From Dehalococcoidia bacterium (lineage in GTDB: Bacteria > Chloroflexota > Dehalococcoidia > Tepidiformales > Tepidiformaceae): DNA of 8,963 nt. Numbering within the stretch: position 1 is the first letter of the stretch; each line of letters starts with the position of its first letter. The position numbers and the translations under genes were made by a program. The stretch spans positions 1 through 8,963 of the forward strand of contig JALOAP010000101.1 in assembly GCA_023228745.1 (NCBI GenBank). Direction: 5' to 3'. Shown piece after piece: positions 1 through 6,586 of this stretch. The notes beneath the pieces are model-generated. The model did not search any database and was not told the DNA's origin. It was given only the letters and a program-made list of their open reading frames with translations.

Positions 1-1
1 G

Positions 2-121
2 GACCCCTACCGCGAGGATTTCATCGTGAGTGTCTGGCGGGGCTCCCCGGCGGGCGTCTATAGCGATAGCGACACCGAGGATGAAGACGACGAGGAAGGC
101 GACACCTTCCGGCTGAACTAG
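2..121 (+). CDS. C-terminal fragment of an unrecognised protein with an acidic tail
   Basis: The window opens inside a reading frame that runs for 39 codons to a TAG stop at 119-121. The visible residues begin DPYREDFIVSVWRG and then pass into a low-complexity acidic run, DSDTEDEDDEEGD, before ending TFRLN. I do not recognise the family. A run of ten or so Asp and Glu residues near a C-terminus is usually surface-exposed and disordered, and often binds metal, basic proteins or simply adds solubility, but nothing here chooses among those. The codon use is GC-rich and matches the neighbours. The frame is supported because it has no stop over its length, ends cleanly before a non-coding gap, and is followed by a hairpin. 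The start and most of the gene lie outside the window. Confidence 0.55.
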   Translation, partial: DPYREDFIVSVWRGSPAGVYSDSDTEDEDDEEGDTFRLN

Positions 122-216
122 CCTCGCTTCTTCTTCGCCGTGCCGGCGGCCCCCGCGGGCTGCCATTTTCGACGCCACGCAAACGCGACAGTGCTGGCCG
201 GTTTCTCCACGTGACA

Positions 217-241
217 ATGGCCCCGGAGTTCCCGGGGCCAT
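217..241. terminator. GC-rich hairpin, probable terminator of the CoA-transferase gene
   Basis: A perfect 10-base-pair inverted repeat, ATGGCCCCGG (217-226) and CCGGGGCCAT (232-241), encloses the loop AGTTC. It lies 26 bases beyond the stop of the minus-strand CoA-transferase and 95 bases beyond the stop of the plus-strand fragment, so it sits between two convergent genes and could act on both. Neither side has a real T-tract, so it is not a textbook intrinsic terminator; the placement is the main support. The stem begins with the same bases as the second hairpin at 8711-8748. The rest of the 146-base gap (122-267) shows nothing I can assign. Confidence 0.6.
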
Positions 242-267
242 GGGGTTGATGGCCAGGAGTAGCAGCG

Positions 268-1761
268 CTAAAGGCTGCCAACCAGCTCCTGTGCCTCGCG
301 ACGGAGCTCAGCACGGAAGTCCGGGTGGGCGATGCTAATCAGCTCTTCGGCGCGCTGCCGGTGGTTCTTGTCGAGCAGCCGCGCCACGCCGAATTCGGTG
401 ACGATGGTGTCCGCGAGGTAGCGGGGGATGGTGACGAGTGTGCCAGCTTCATGCTTCGCCACCACCTTCGAAAGCGAGCCTTCGAGCGCGGTGGAGCGCA
501 TGACGGTGATGGCGCGTCCGCCGGCCGAAAGCGCGGCGGAGATATGGGTGTCGGGCTGGCCACCGGTGCCGTTGACCATGTGACCACCGAAGCGGCACTC
601 GCTCGCGATCTGGCCGAGCAGGTCAACGGCGATCGCGCTGTTGATGGAGGTCATGTTCGGGTTCTGACTCATGCGCAGCGGGTTCAGGAGGTAGTCCGGG
701 TCGTAGAGTTCGAAGGCCGGGTTGTTCGCGATGATCTTCAGGTCTTCGCCGTCACAGCCGGTCCAGGCAACGGCCACGGCTTTCCCCTTGTGGATGGTCT
801 TCATCGAGCCGTCGAGGATGCCGCGCTCCCAGAGCTTTGCAAGGCCGGGCGAGCCGAGTTCGGTGTGGAGACCAAGGTGGCGCGCGTCGTCGAACGCGCC
901 CGCCTGGAACATGAGCGAACTGGGCTGACCCACGCCGACCTGGATGGTGTCGCCATCGCGGATGAGCTGCCGGATGTTGTCGGCGATCGCCTGCGCTTCG
1001 GGGTCGACCTCAGCGTAGCCAAGGGCCTGGCCAAGGATGCTCGGCGGGAGTGCATGGAAGGTGCCTTCGACAAGCGCGAGCTGTTCGTCCGTTGCCTGGT
1101 CGAGGATTGCGAGCAGCGGCTCACGGTTCTCCGGCGGGGCCAATGTGTCGATCCGTTCGCGAACAGCGGCACGGTCCACGGGAGCGATCACACCTTCGAT
1201 AAAGGTCCCAATTTCGCTGACGTGCATCCACACGTCGCCGAACACCGGCGAGATGTTGGGGTCAACCACCGCGATGGTGTGGCGGGCTCGCCGCGCGTAC
1301 GCCTTCTTGTTCCACATGTGGGGCCCGAAATGGACGAAGCCGTGCTCGTTCGGCGGGCTCACGGGGGTGAGGAGGACATCGGGGACGCGCGCCTCTTCGC
1401 GCCCGGCGTCGAAGGCCTTGAGACCAAGCATGAACGTGTTCGGCAGATAGGTCGCGATCTTCGCATCGTGCGCCGGGCGGATGCCGTCGCCGATGAAGAT
1501 CTCGATCTCCTTCTCGCCCCGGGGCGCCTCTTCACCGAAGAACTGGGCCTCACGTGGCGCGAGGAAGCGAATGTCGATGCGGTCGAGCTCGCGGGAACGT
1601 GCGTGGAAGGCGTTCGCGAGGACGCCCGGCACGAGGATGGAAAGGCCGACAAGGTCGCCTTCGTGGATAACCTGCATCGCCTGGTCGAGACTCTTCAGCC
1701 GGGATTGGTATTCGTCACGCCAGTTTGCGTAGCGGGACTCGGGGCGTTCTGCAATGGTCAC
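268..1761 (-). CDS. acetyl-CoA hydrolase / CoA-transferase family protein
   Basis: This encodes a 497-residue cytoplasmic enzyme of the acetyl-CoA hydrolase/transferase family, which moves CoA between an acyl-CoA and a free carboxylic acid (or water). The N-terminal CoA-transferase domain spans about residues 25-200 and the C-terminal domain about 260-497. Visible marks are GVGQPSS (276-282), a glycine-rich acyl-CoA-binding segment; LGLHTELG (296-303), where family knowledge places the catalytic glutamate, E301; SQNPNMTSINSAIAVD (365-380); and FGGHMVNGTGGQPD (391-404). The stop is CTA at 268-270. The GTG start is chosen because GGAG lies seven bases upstream and because residues further upstream are low-quality translation of a non-coding gap. 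The length matches the ~500-residue succinyl-CoA:acetate type better than the ~430-440 of 4-hydroxybutyrate CoA-transferases; the extra length lies around residues 205-260. The substrate cannot be read from sequence: succinate, 4-hydroxybutyrate, propionate or simple acetyl-CoA hydrolysis are all possible. Family assignment is firm. Confidence 0.9.
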   Translation of the reverse strand: MTIAERPESRYANWRDEYQSRLKSLDQAMQVIHEGDLVGLSILVPGVLANAFHARSRELDRIDIRFLAPREAQFFGEEAPRGEKEIEIFIGDGIRPAHDAKIATYLPNTFMLGLKAFDAGREEARVPDVLLTPVSPPNEHGFVHFGPHMWNKKAYARRARHTIAVVDPNISPVFGDVWMHVSEIGTFIEGVIAPVDRAAVRERIDTLAPPENREPLLAILDQATDEQLALVEGTFHALPPSILGQALGYAEVDPEAQAIADNIRQLIRDGDTIQVGVGQPSSLMFQAGAFDDARHLGLHTELGSPGLAKLWERGILDGSMKTIHKGKAVAVAWTGCDGEDLKIIANNPAFELYDPDYLLNPLRMSQNPNMTSINSAIAVDLLGQIASECRFGGHMVNGTGGQPDTHISAALSAGGRAITVMRSTALEGSLSKVVAKHEAGTLVTIPRYLADTIVTEFGVARLLDKNHRQRAEELISIAHPDFRAELRREAQELVGSL

Positions 1762-1768
1762 TGTTCTA

Positions 1769-1773
1769 CTCCA
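1769..1773 (-). promoter_or_regulatory. ribosome-binding site deciding the GTG start of the CoA-transferase
   Basis: Read on the minus strand, TGGAG ends seven bases before the GTG at 1761-1759. No competing ATG in frame has a comparable site, and the upstream in-frame residues have no family resemblance, so this site sets the start. Confidence 0.6.
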
Positions 1774-1825
1774 GGGCGATGCGCTGCTGACGATCGGCAG
1801 ATTGCTGCCATCGCTTTGGCGCGGC

Positions 1826-1854
1826 ATCCTACGCAGCCACTCGATGCGATGCAA
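1826..1854 (-). promoter_or_regulatory. candidate promoter of the CoA-transferase gene
   Basis: In the 139-base gap between the PBP stop and the CoA-transferase start, the minus strand reads TTGCAT (1854-1849), a 17-base spacer, then TAGGAT (1831-1826). The hexamers match the housekeeping consensus at three and four of six positions, and the spacing is ideal. Transcription would begin near 1819, leaving a leader of about 58 bases. The gap itself suggests separate transcription from the PBP gene, but the hexamer match is modest and read-through is not excluded. Confidence 0.35.
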
Positions 1855-1900
1855 GCAACCAGGGAGCACGTTGCCCGAAGCCGCCGCGAGTGCGTGGCCG

Positions 1901-3952
1901 TTACTGGTCCAGGGCCGCGAGGACCATGTCGCGCGCGATCGGTCCTGCTTCGATCGATCCTGAGTCGCCGTCATCGAGCACGACCGCAGCGATGGCCCCT
2001 GGTGTGTCGGCCGGGGCCATCGCGACGAACAGCACGTGTTGCTGTTGGCCAGCGTCCTCTGCCGTCCCCGACTTGCCGGCAAAGTTCGTATAGCCGGCGT
2101 TGGCGAAGGCGGCCGAGGCGGTACCGCTGGGGCTCGTCACCAGTTTGAGGCCCTGGAGCAGGTGCGCCGACTGTTCGGCAGAGAGGGGAAGGTCGTTGAC
2201 CGTGGCGGCGTCTTCCCCGGCGAGAATGACGGGTACGCGCAGGCCGCCGTGGACAAAGGCACTGTAGGCGTTGGCGAGCTGCAGTGGGGTGATCAGCAGG
2301 TCGCCCTGGCCGATCCCAAGGTTCACTTCGTCGCCGGGATACCACGGTTCGCCCCGTTGCTGGCGTTTCCAGGCAGCGTCGGGCACCAGCCCTGCGGCTT
2401 CCGGCAAGATGCCGATCCCGGTAGGTGCACCGAACCCGAACAGGCGCGCCATCTGCGAGAGCGGGCCGGATGGCGCATCGTCGGGCGTCTGGTTATAGAG
2501 CGTGAGCGCGATTTCGTAGAACACGGGGTTGCAGGAGCGCATGAGGCCCTGGGCGATGGTCAGTGGTCCCTGGCTGCCTTCCCAATTGCGGCGCGGTGGG
2601 TCCACGCCGTCCCAGGTGGCGCCACAGAAGATGGTGCTGGTCGGCGTGTAGCCACCATAGGCGAGCCCGGCAGCACCGGTAATAAGCTTGAAGACGGACC
2701 CGGCGGAATAGGTACCCTCGGTCGCGCGGTTGCTCAGCGGCGCGTTCGTCGCGGAGGTGATAGCGGCAAGGGCATCCGCGTCGTTACGTTCGAAGGCGTT
2801 GGCGTCGAACGAGGGCGAGCTAACGATGGCCCGCAGCTCGTTGGTGCGCGGGTCGATGATGACACCGGCGCCCGCACGCGCTCCAAGGCGCTGCTGTGCC
2901 GCAACGAGCACCGCCGCGTCGAGGGTGGTTGTCACGTCCTGCCCCTCTGCGAAGGGCGTTGTGACGAGCGTCTTCAGCAGGTTGTTCCCCGAGTCGTAGA
3001 CGGCAAGGGTGCCGCCCGGCTTTCCAGCGAGCGTTTCTTCGAGCGCAGCTTCGAGGCCGACGGCGCCAACGCGGTCGCCAATGCGGTAGCCGGTGCCGCG
3101 CAGCTCTTCGAGTTCCTCTGCGGTGAACTCGCGCGTGTAGCCGATGACGTGAGCGCCCGCACTACCGAGCGGATGAATGCGCTGGGCTTCGAAGTAGATG
3201 ACGACGCCGGCAAGCGACCGGAGTTCGGTGGCGGCCTGCTCCGCCTTCTCATCCGGGATAGGCCCCACCCCAACGCGCTGCTGAGGTCCGCCGCCTGCGT
3301 TGAAGGCGCCGTCAACCTGCTCCTGCGTGAAGCCGAAGGCCACGAGGGCCGCGGTCAGCAAGGCGCGGTCCACGACCAGGGAGCGGTTTAGCCCGAGCAT
3401 GCGAACGTCCCGGGTGATGGCAAGCGGCTCTCCGTTGCGATCGAAGATGGCGCCACGCGTGGGGCGCTGAACGGTGCTCTTGATGGACTGGCCTGCTACG
3501 AGGTCGGGGTGAATCGCCGAGGGGGCCCACGCTACGAGCCAGCCGCCCGGGGTCTGTTCGAGGTTAAGCGTTGTGGAGTATTCGAGATCGCCGAAATACG
3601 CTGTAGACACTCGGACGGCCAGCTCGGCAGTGGCCTCGCCGGCAGTCCGGCGCGAGGCTTCGAGCGACATGAGCGTCGTTTCGTTTTCGAACGCGGCATA
3701 GGCGTCGCGAAAAGCGCTGAGGGGGAAAGCTTGCTGCGCAGCGGGCGTGAGGAGTTGGTAGAGGCCTTCGATGTCGTCACGGGACCAGGCTGCAGCCCAC
3801 TCGTCGGCGGTCGCCCGCAGCGAACCGGCGGGAGCCTCCCCGGAGTCGCCCGCAGTGGAGCCGTCTGAACTACTCATGAACGCCCGAACGCCAGCGACCA
3901 CGCCGCCTACCAGCAGGCCGACCAGCACCGCCCCAAGGAAGACACCGCGCAT
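1901..3952 (-). CDS. class B penicillin-binding protein with NTF2-like domain (MecA/PBP2a type)
   Basis: A 683-residue membrane-anchored transpeptidase that would crosslink peptidoglycan stem peptides outside the cell membrane. Residues 3-25 form a single N-terminal membrane anchor (VFLGAVLVGLLVGGVVAGV), followed by a Ser/Gly linker. About 45-148 is the NTF2-like domain (ATADEWAAAWSRDDIEGLY) of MecA-type proteins; about 160-335 is the dimerisation/pedestal domain with RGAIFDRNGEPLA (166-178) and GAVGLEAALEETLAG (296-310); about 340-680 is the transpeptidase. All three active-site motifs are present: SVFK (419-422, nucleophile S419), SCN (473-475) and KSGTAE (627-632). The stop is TTA at 1901-1903. 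The ATG at 3952 is chosen because it directly precedes the anchor; upstream residues are proline- and arginine-rich and lie antisense to the next gene. Only a poor Shine-Dalgarno (GGGGGC) precedes it. MecA-like architecture does not by itself mean beta-lactam resistance; the domain order is widespread in elongation or sporulation PBPs. Confidence 0.93.
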   Translation of the reverse strand: MRGVFLGAVLVGLLVGGVVAGVRAFMSSSDGSTAGDSGEAPAGSLRATADEWAAAWSRDDIEGLYQLLTPAAQQAFPLSAFRDAYAAFENETTLMSLEASRRTAGEATAELAVRVSTAYFGDLEYSTTLNLEQTPGGWLVAWAPSAIHPDLVAGQSIKSTVQRPTRGAIFDRNGEPLAITRDVRMLGLNRSLVVDRALLTAALVAFGFTQEQVDGAFNAGGGPQQRVGVGPIPDEKAEQAATELRSLAGVVIYFEAQRIHPLGSAGAHVIGYTREFTAEELEELRGTGYRIGDRVGAVGLEAALEETLAGKPGGTLAVYDSGNNLLKTLVTTPFAEGQDVTTTLDAAVLVAAQQRLGARAGAGVIIDPRTNELRAIVSSPSFDANAFERNDADALAAITSATNAPLSNRATEGTYSAGSVFKLITGAAGLAYGGYTPTSTIFCGATWDGVDPPRRNWEGSQGPLTIAQGLMRSCNPVFYEIALTLYNQTPDDAPSGPLSQMARLFGFGAPTGIGILPEAAGLVPDAAWKRQQRGEPWYPGDEVNLGIGQGDLLITPLQLANAYSAFVHGGLRVPVILAGEDAATVNDLPLSAEQSAHLLQGLKLVTSPSGTASAAFANAGYTNFAGKSGTAEDAGQQQHVLFVAMAPADTPGAIAAVVLDDGDSGSIEAGPIARDMVLAALDQ

Positions 3953-5099
3953 GCACGCCCCCGGCCGCTCACGGCCACACCCCGCGTTCGGGATGGTAGC
4001 AGTCCTGGTAGGGCTCGTGGCACTTGTTTCTGCCTGCACAGGTAAGGACGCGGGCAACAGCGACGCGCAGGACGTTGGGCCGGGCCCCACGGTGGTTCGG
4101 CCGGAACCGGCGGGCGAGCCCCGCACAACGCGGATCGGCTTCAGCACGCTGCCCCCCGAGCGCACCACGGAGTCCTACATCCAGGCGTTCGCCACCGCCG
4201 CCCAGTACGGCGACATCGTTCTCATCCAGCGGAACCCACCCTGGGAGGATTTCCTGCCGGGCCGCACCGTCTCGCCCCAGACCGCGGAGAGCACGCGGCT
4301 GGAGACGGCGCTGCGGGACCAGTACCCCCAGCTCGACCTGTTCTACGCAATCGACCCTACCGACGGCTTCGTGCAACGCTCCCGTATCGCGAACTTGCCG
4401 ACCGGGATCGACCCTGAGGTTGGCTTCGCGGACCGGCAGCTCCGCGAGGCGTTCATCGCCTACACGACCTACATCGTGAAGACGTACGAACCGGACTACC
4501 TCGCCCTGGGCGTGGAAGTGAACATGCTCTACGAGCGGAAGCGGGCACAGTTCGAGGCATTCGTGTCGCTCTACCAGGAGGCGTATCGAGTGGCGAAGGA
4601 GACCCGGCCCGAAACGAAGGTTTTCCCGACATTCCAACTCGAGGACCTGGAGGGCACGCTCGACAATATCCACCCGCCGCACTGGGAAGTGCTCGATTAC
4701 TTCCGGGACACGATGGATGTGCTCGCGATCAGCACCTATCCCTTCCTCGCCGACGTGACCAGCACCTCCAACATCCGGGAGGACTACTACAGCCAGCTCA
4801 GTACGTACTTCGACGGTGAAATTATCATCGCGGAGACAGCGTATCCTTCGGCTGCGGTCGAAGGGGAGTCGACCATCGGGACAGAAGAAGACCAGGCTGC
4901 CTACCTGACCCGGCTCCTGCAGGAAGCCGAGGCGAACAACTTCAGCGCGGTGATCTGGTTCGCGGCGCTCGACCCCTCGTTCGCGCGAAGCGGCGCGGCG
5001 TCGGTCTTCAGCGATATCGGCCTGCGCCGAAGCGATGGTTCGAACAAAATTGGCTGGGGCACGTGGGAGGAATGGGCGCGGCGCCCCCTCGCTGAGTGA
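3951..5099 (+). CDS. lipoprotein with glycoside hydrolase-like (beta/alpha)8 barrel
   Basis: A 382-residue probable surface lipoprotein. The start at 3951 gives an n-region with two arginines (MHAPGRSRPHPAFG), a hydrophobic stretch (MVAVLVGLVALVSA, 15-28) and a lipobox VSAC with lipidated C29; AAGGA at 3935-3939 supplies a spaced-out ribosome-binding site. The ATG at 3993 is an alternative but lacks positive charge and a good site. After a Pro/Gly linker, residues 58-375 look like a clan GH-A type barrel. ALGVEVNM (185-192) resembles the strand-4 segment carrying the acid/base, putatively E189, and IIIAETAYPS (291-300) resembles the strand-7 nucleophile segment, putatively E295; the AETAYP string recalls GH53 galactanases. 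SAVIWFAALDP (332-342) fits the strand-8 aromatic region. So a glycan-cleaving or glycan-binding role outside the membrane is likely, but the substrate is unknown and overall similarity to named families is weak. It is immediately followed by the PAP2 gene (14-base gap), suggesting an operon. Confidence 0.75.
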   Translation: MHAPGRSRPHPAFGMVAVLVGLVALVSACTGKDAGNSDAQDVGPGPTVVRPEPAGEPRTTRIGFSTLPPERTTESYIQAFATAAQYGDIVLIQRNPPWEDFLPGRTVSPQTAESTRLETALRDQYPQLDLFYAIDPTDGFVQRSRIANLPTGIDPEVGFADRQLREAFIAYTTYIVKTYEPDYLALGVEVNMLYERKRAQFEAFVSLYQEAYRVAKETRPETKVFPTFQLEDLEGTLDNIHPPHWEVLDYFRDTMDVLAISTYPFLADVTSTSNIREDYYSQLSTYFDGEIIIAETAYPSAAVEGESTIGTEEDQAAYLTRLLQEAEANNFSAVIWFAALDPSFARSGAASVFSDIGLRRSDGSNKIGWGTWEEWARRPLAE

Positions 5100-5102
5100 C
5101 GC

Positions 5103-5107
5103 GGAGG
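5103..5107 (+). promoter_or_regulatory. ribosome-binding site favouring the GTG at 5114 for the PAP2 gene
   Basis: GGAGG lies six bases before GTG 5114. The alternative in-frame GTG at 5096, which would overlap the upstream stop, has no such site in front of it. The choice adds or removes only six residues (MTRRRT). Confidence 0.6.
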
Positions 5108-5113
5108 CGAACT

Positions 5114-5779
5114 GTGCGCGCGCTGGGTACCACTGACCTCCTCCGGATTGCGATCATCCTTGTGGCCGCAGCGGTGGCCCTCTCGGCCTGGGTGGTGATC
5201 GAGGAGGCGCCGTTGCCGGGCGACATCCGGCTGACGCGGGAAATCCAGTCCTGGGGGCGCCTGGGAGACAACGAAGCGCTCATCAACGGAGCGCACCCCT
5301 GGCGGTGGCCGATCCTCGTTCTGGCGGCCGTGCTCACCCTGTTCCGCTGGCGGGTGGGGGGCAGCAGCGGGCCATCGGGCCGTCAGCGGGACTTCGCGCT
5401 CTGGGCGTTCATAGCGGCGGCCGTGTTTTCGCTCTTTGATAACGTGCTCAAGGCGGCGGTGCGTTCGCCCCGGCCGCTGGCCGACCTCGGCGTCCACGTG
5501 CAGGAGTTCAAGGACACGTACGGCTTCCCGAGCGGACATGTCTACGGGGATCTGCTGGTGTACGGGACGTTGGCGGTCACTGCGCCTTTGTGGGTACACC
5601 CCAGGCTCGTGCTCCTCGTCCGGGCGGTGTGTGTCGCGATTATCATCCTGTCCGGGCCCGCCCGGGTGATTGTGGGTGCGCACTGGCCGAGCGACACCGT
5701 GGGCGGCTACCTGTGGGGCGGCGCCGCGCTGGCGCTCTCGATCGCCTTCGCGCAGAAGGCAGCCGGGTCGCGGCGATAG
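5114..5779 (+). CDS. PAP2-family membrane phosphatase
   Basis: A 221-residue integral membrane phosphatase of the type 2 phosphatidic acid phosphatase superfamily. Hydrophobic segments lie at about residues 10-28, 64-77, 94-112, 145-160, 164-182 and 197-213, the usual six-helix plan. All three phosphatase signature motifs are present: K113-x6-R120-P121 (KAAVRSPRP), PSGH at 139-142 with H142 as the general acid, and R184-x5-H190-x3-D194 (ARVIVGAHWPSD) with H190 as the nucleophile. These residues face the outer side of the membrane in known members, which act on phosphatidate, phosphatidylglycerophosphate or undecaprenyl diphosphate. Its place just downstream of an envelope lipoprotein and next to a PBP makes lipid-carrier diphosphate recycling attractive, but substrate cannot be told from these motifs. 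Likely co-transcribed with the lipoprotein; convergent with the HAD gene, 12 bases away, with no terminator-like hairpin between. Confidence 0.92.
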   Translation: MRALGTTDLLRIAIILVAAAVALSAWVVIEEAPLPGDIRLTREIQSWGRLGDNEALINGAHPWRWPILVLAAVLTLFRWRVGGSSGPSGRQRDFALWAFIAAAVFSLFDNVLKAAVRSPRPLADLGVHVQEFKDTYGFPSGHVYGDLLVYGTLAVTAPLWVHPRLVLLVRAVCVAIIILSGPARVIVGAHWPSDTVGGYLWGGAALALSIAFAQKAAGSRR

Positions 5780-5791
5780 GAGCGGGACCGG

Positions 5792-6505
5792 CTAGTCCGC
5801 GAGGCTGGCACGCAGCTCGGCCAGGTGCCCGATGACACGGTCGGGCATGACCACGACATCTTCCTGCATTTCGAGCCGCTCGCGGTGGATCCAGACAGCG
5901 TGAAGGCCAGCATTCTTGGCGCCACCGATGTCGGCGTAGAGGTTGTCGCCCACGTGCCAGGCCTGGCCCGCGTCCGTCCCGGTGGCAGCGAGGGCGTGTT
6001 CGAACACTTCCCGGTTCGGCTTGCCGTGGCCGAAGACCCCCTCGATAACGACGGTGTCGAAGTGCCGTTCCAGTTCGAAGCGCGCGATCTTTTCGCGCTG
6101 CATGTCGGCGGGGCCGTTCGTGAGCAGGGCGAGGCGGTACCCCTCGGTGCGAAGCGATTCGAGCGTCACGAGAGCGTCGTCGAACAGCCGCCAGCGCTGA
6201 CGCGCCTCATCCATATACCGGTCGTTGATCTGCCGCGCGCGTGTTGCATCGAGGCCCTCGGCGGCGAGTGCCTTTTCGATGATGTGGATTCGTGCCTCGT
6301 GCAGCCGCACGCGCCAATGACCGACGGCCGCTTCGTCGCGCCAGAACTCCATCGCCTCGCGCCGAATTGCCTGCCGCACCTGGTCCCAGTCGCAGCCCAG
6401 CGCCAGCGCGTGTGCACGGCAGGACGCCTCCCACGCCGCCTCGAGGCCGCCAGAGGTGTCGAGCAGCGTGTCATCCATATCGAAGAAGATTGCACGGGGT
6501 CTCAC
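5792..6505 (-). CDS. HAD-superfamily phosphatase (subfamily IA, YjjG/YfnB-like)
   Basis: A 237-residue soluble hydrolase of the haloacid dehalogenase superfamily, which removes phosphate (or a halide) through an aspartyl intermediate. Motif I is FFDMDDTLLDT with nucleophile D9 and acid/base D11; a helical cap spans about 18-100; motif II is LLTNG with T129; motif III is K162 in GHGKPNREVF; motif IV is HVGDNLYADIGGA with D187 and D192 for Mg2+. The cap lying between motifs I and II and the HVGD-N-x3-D pattern fit the subfamily that includes nucleotidases such as YjjG and phosphoglycolate-type phosphatases; substrate is undetermined. The GTG start puts motif I at the usual distance from the N-terminus. 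AAGG sits only two or so bases from the GTG, too close to work well, while a TACTGT box lies six bases upstream, so the message may be leaderless. It is divergent from the cyclase gene across an 81-base gap. Confidence 0.92.
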   Translation of the reverse strand: MRPRAIFFDMDDTLLDTSGGLEAAWEASCRAHALALGCDWDQVRQAIRREAMEFWRDEAAVGHWRVRLHEARIHIIEKALAAEGLDATRARQINDRYMDEARQRWRLFDDALVTLESLRTEGYRLALLTNGPADMQREKIARFELERHFDTVVIEGVFGHGKPNREVFEHALAATGTDAGQAWHVGDNLYADIGGAKNAGLHAVWIHRERLEMQEDVVVMPDRVIGHLAELRASLAD

Positions 6506-6511
6506 GCCCTT

Positions 6512-6517
6512 ACAGTA
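6512..6517 (-). promoter_or_regulatory. candidate -10 box for a leaderless HAD transcript
   Basis: The minus strand reads TACTGT six bases before the GTG start of the HAD gene, fitting the TANNNT pattern whose transcripts begin at or next to the start codon. I found no convincing -35 hexamer at 16-18 bases. The call rests on spacing and on the lack of a usable Shine-Dalgarno. Confidence 0.35.
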
Positions 6518-6571
6518 CCGGATCGGCAAGGAGATGGCGCACCAAGACAGTCGAAACGGGCCGCGGTGCTG

Positions 6572-6577
6572 TAGGAT
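6572..6577 (+). promoter_or_regulatory. candidate -10 box upstream of the hydrolase-cyclase fusion
   Basis: TAGGAT ends nine bases before the ATG at 6587, which would put the transcription start within a few bases of the start codon. The same bases contain AGGA, which could instead be a distant ribosome-binding site, so the reading is ambiguous. The 81-base divergent gap with the HAD gene must hold both promoters, which would then face away from each other. Confidence 0.3.
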
Positions 6578-6586
6578 GCACCGGCC

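Noticed and set aside
1515..1526. The palindrome CGCCCCGGGGCG as a possible operator.
   Set aside because: It lies within the conserved coding sequence of the CoA-transferase (encoding APRGE), far from any start, and GC palindromes of this size are common at this base composition.
1796..1809. A small inverted repeat GGCAG/CTGCC in the leader of the CoA-transferase gene, considered as an attenuator or riboswitch element.
   Set aside because: Only five base pairs with a four-base loop and no accompanying conserved riboswitch features; likely chance in GC-rich DNA.
325..2148. A 607-codon open frame on the plus strand opposite the CoA-transferase and the end of the PBP.
   Set aside because: It is antisense to two well-supported genes with intact catalytic motifs, crosses the gap between them, and its translation is repetitive Arg/Val/Asp/Gly with no domain. 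Long antisense frames are expected at this GC content.
2036..3391. A 451-codon open frame on the plus strand inside the PBP gene.
   Set aside because: The PBP frame on the other strand has all three transpeptidase motifs and the complete domain order; the plus frame shows no recognisable family.
3969..4682. A 237-codon minus-strand frame antisense to the lipoprotein gene.
   Set aside because: The lipoprotein frame carries a signal peptide, lipobox and barrel motifs; the antisense frame is Arg/Val/Leu-rich shadow translation.
4901..5683. A 260-codon minus-strand frame antisense to the lipoprotein end and the PAP2 gene.
   Set aside because: Its His/Arg/Pro/Gln-rich composition is typical of a reversed membrane-protein gene, and the PAP2 motifs are complete on the plus strand.
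5644..5697. The PAP2 third motif starts ARVIVGAH instead of SR, possibly an active-site defect.
   Set aside because: The Ser/Ala position is variable in active PAP2 proteins; the essential Arg, His and Asp (R184, H190, D194) and both other motifs are intact.
5825..6574. A 249-codon plus-strand frame opposite the HAD gene.
   Set aside because: All four HAD motifs are intact on the minus strand; the plus frame has no family resemblance and lacks a ribosome-binding site.
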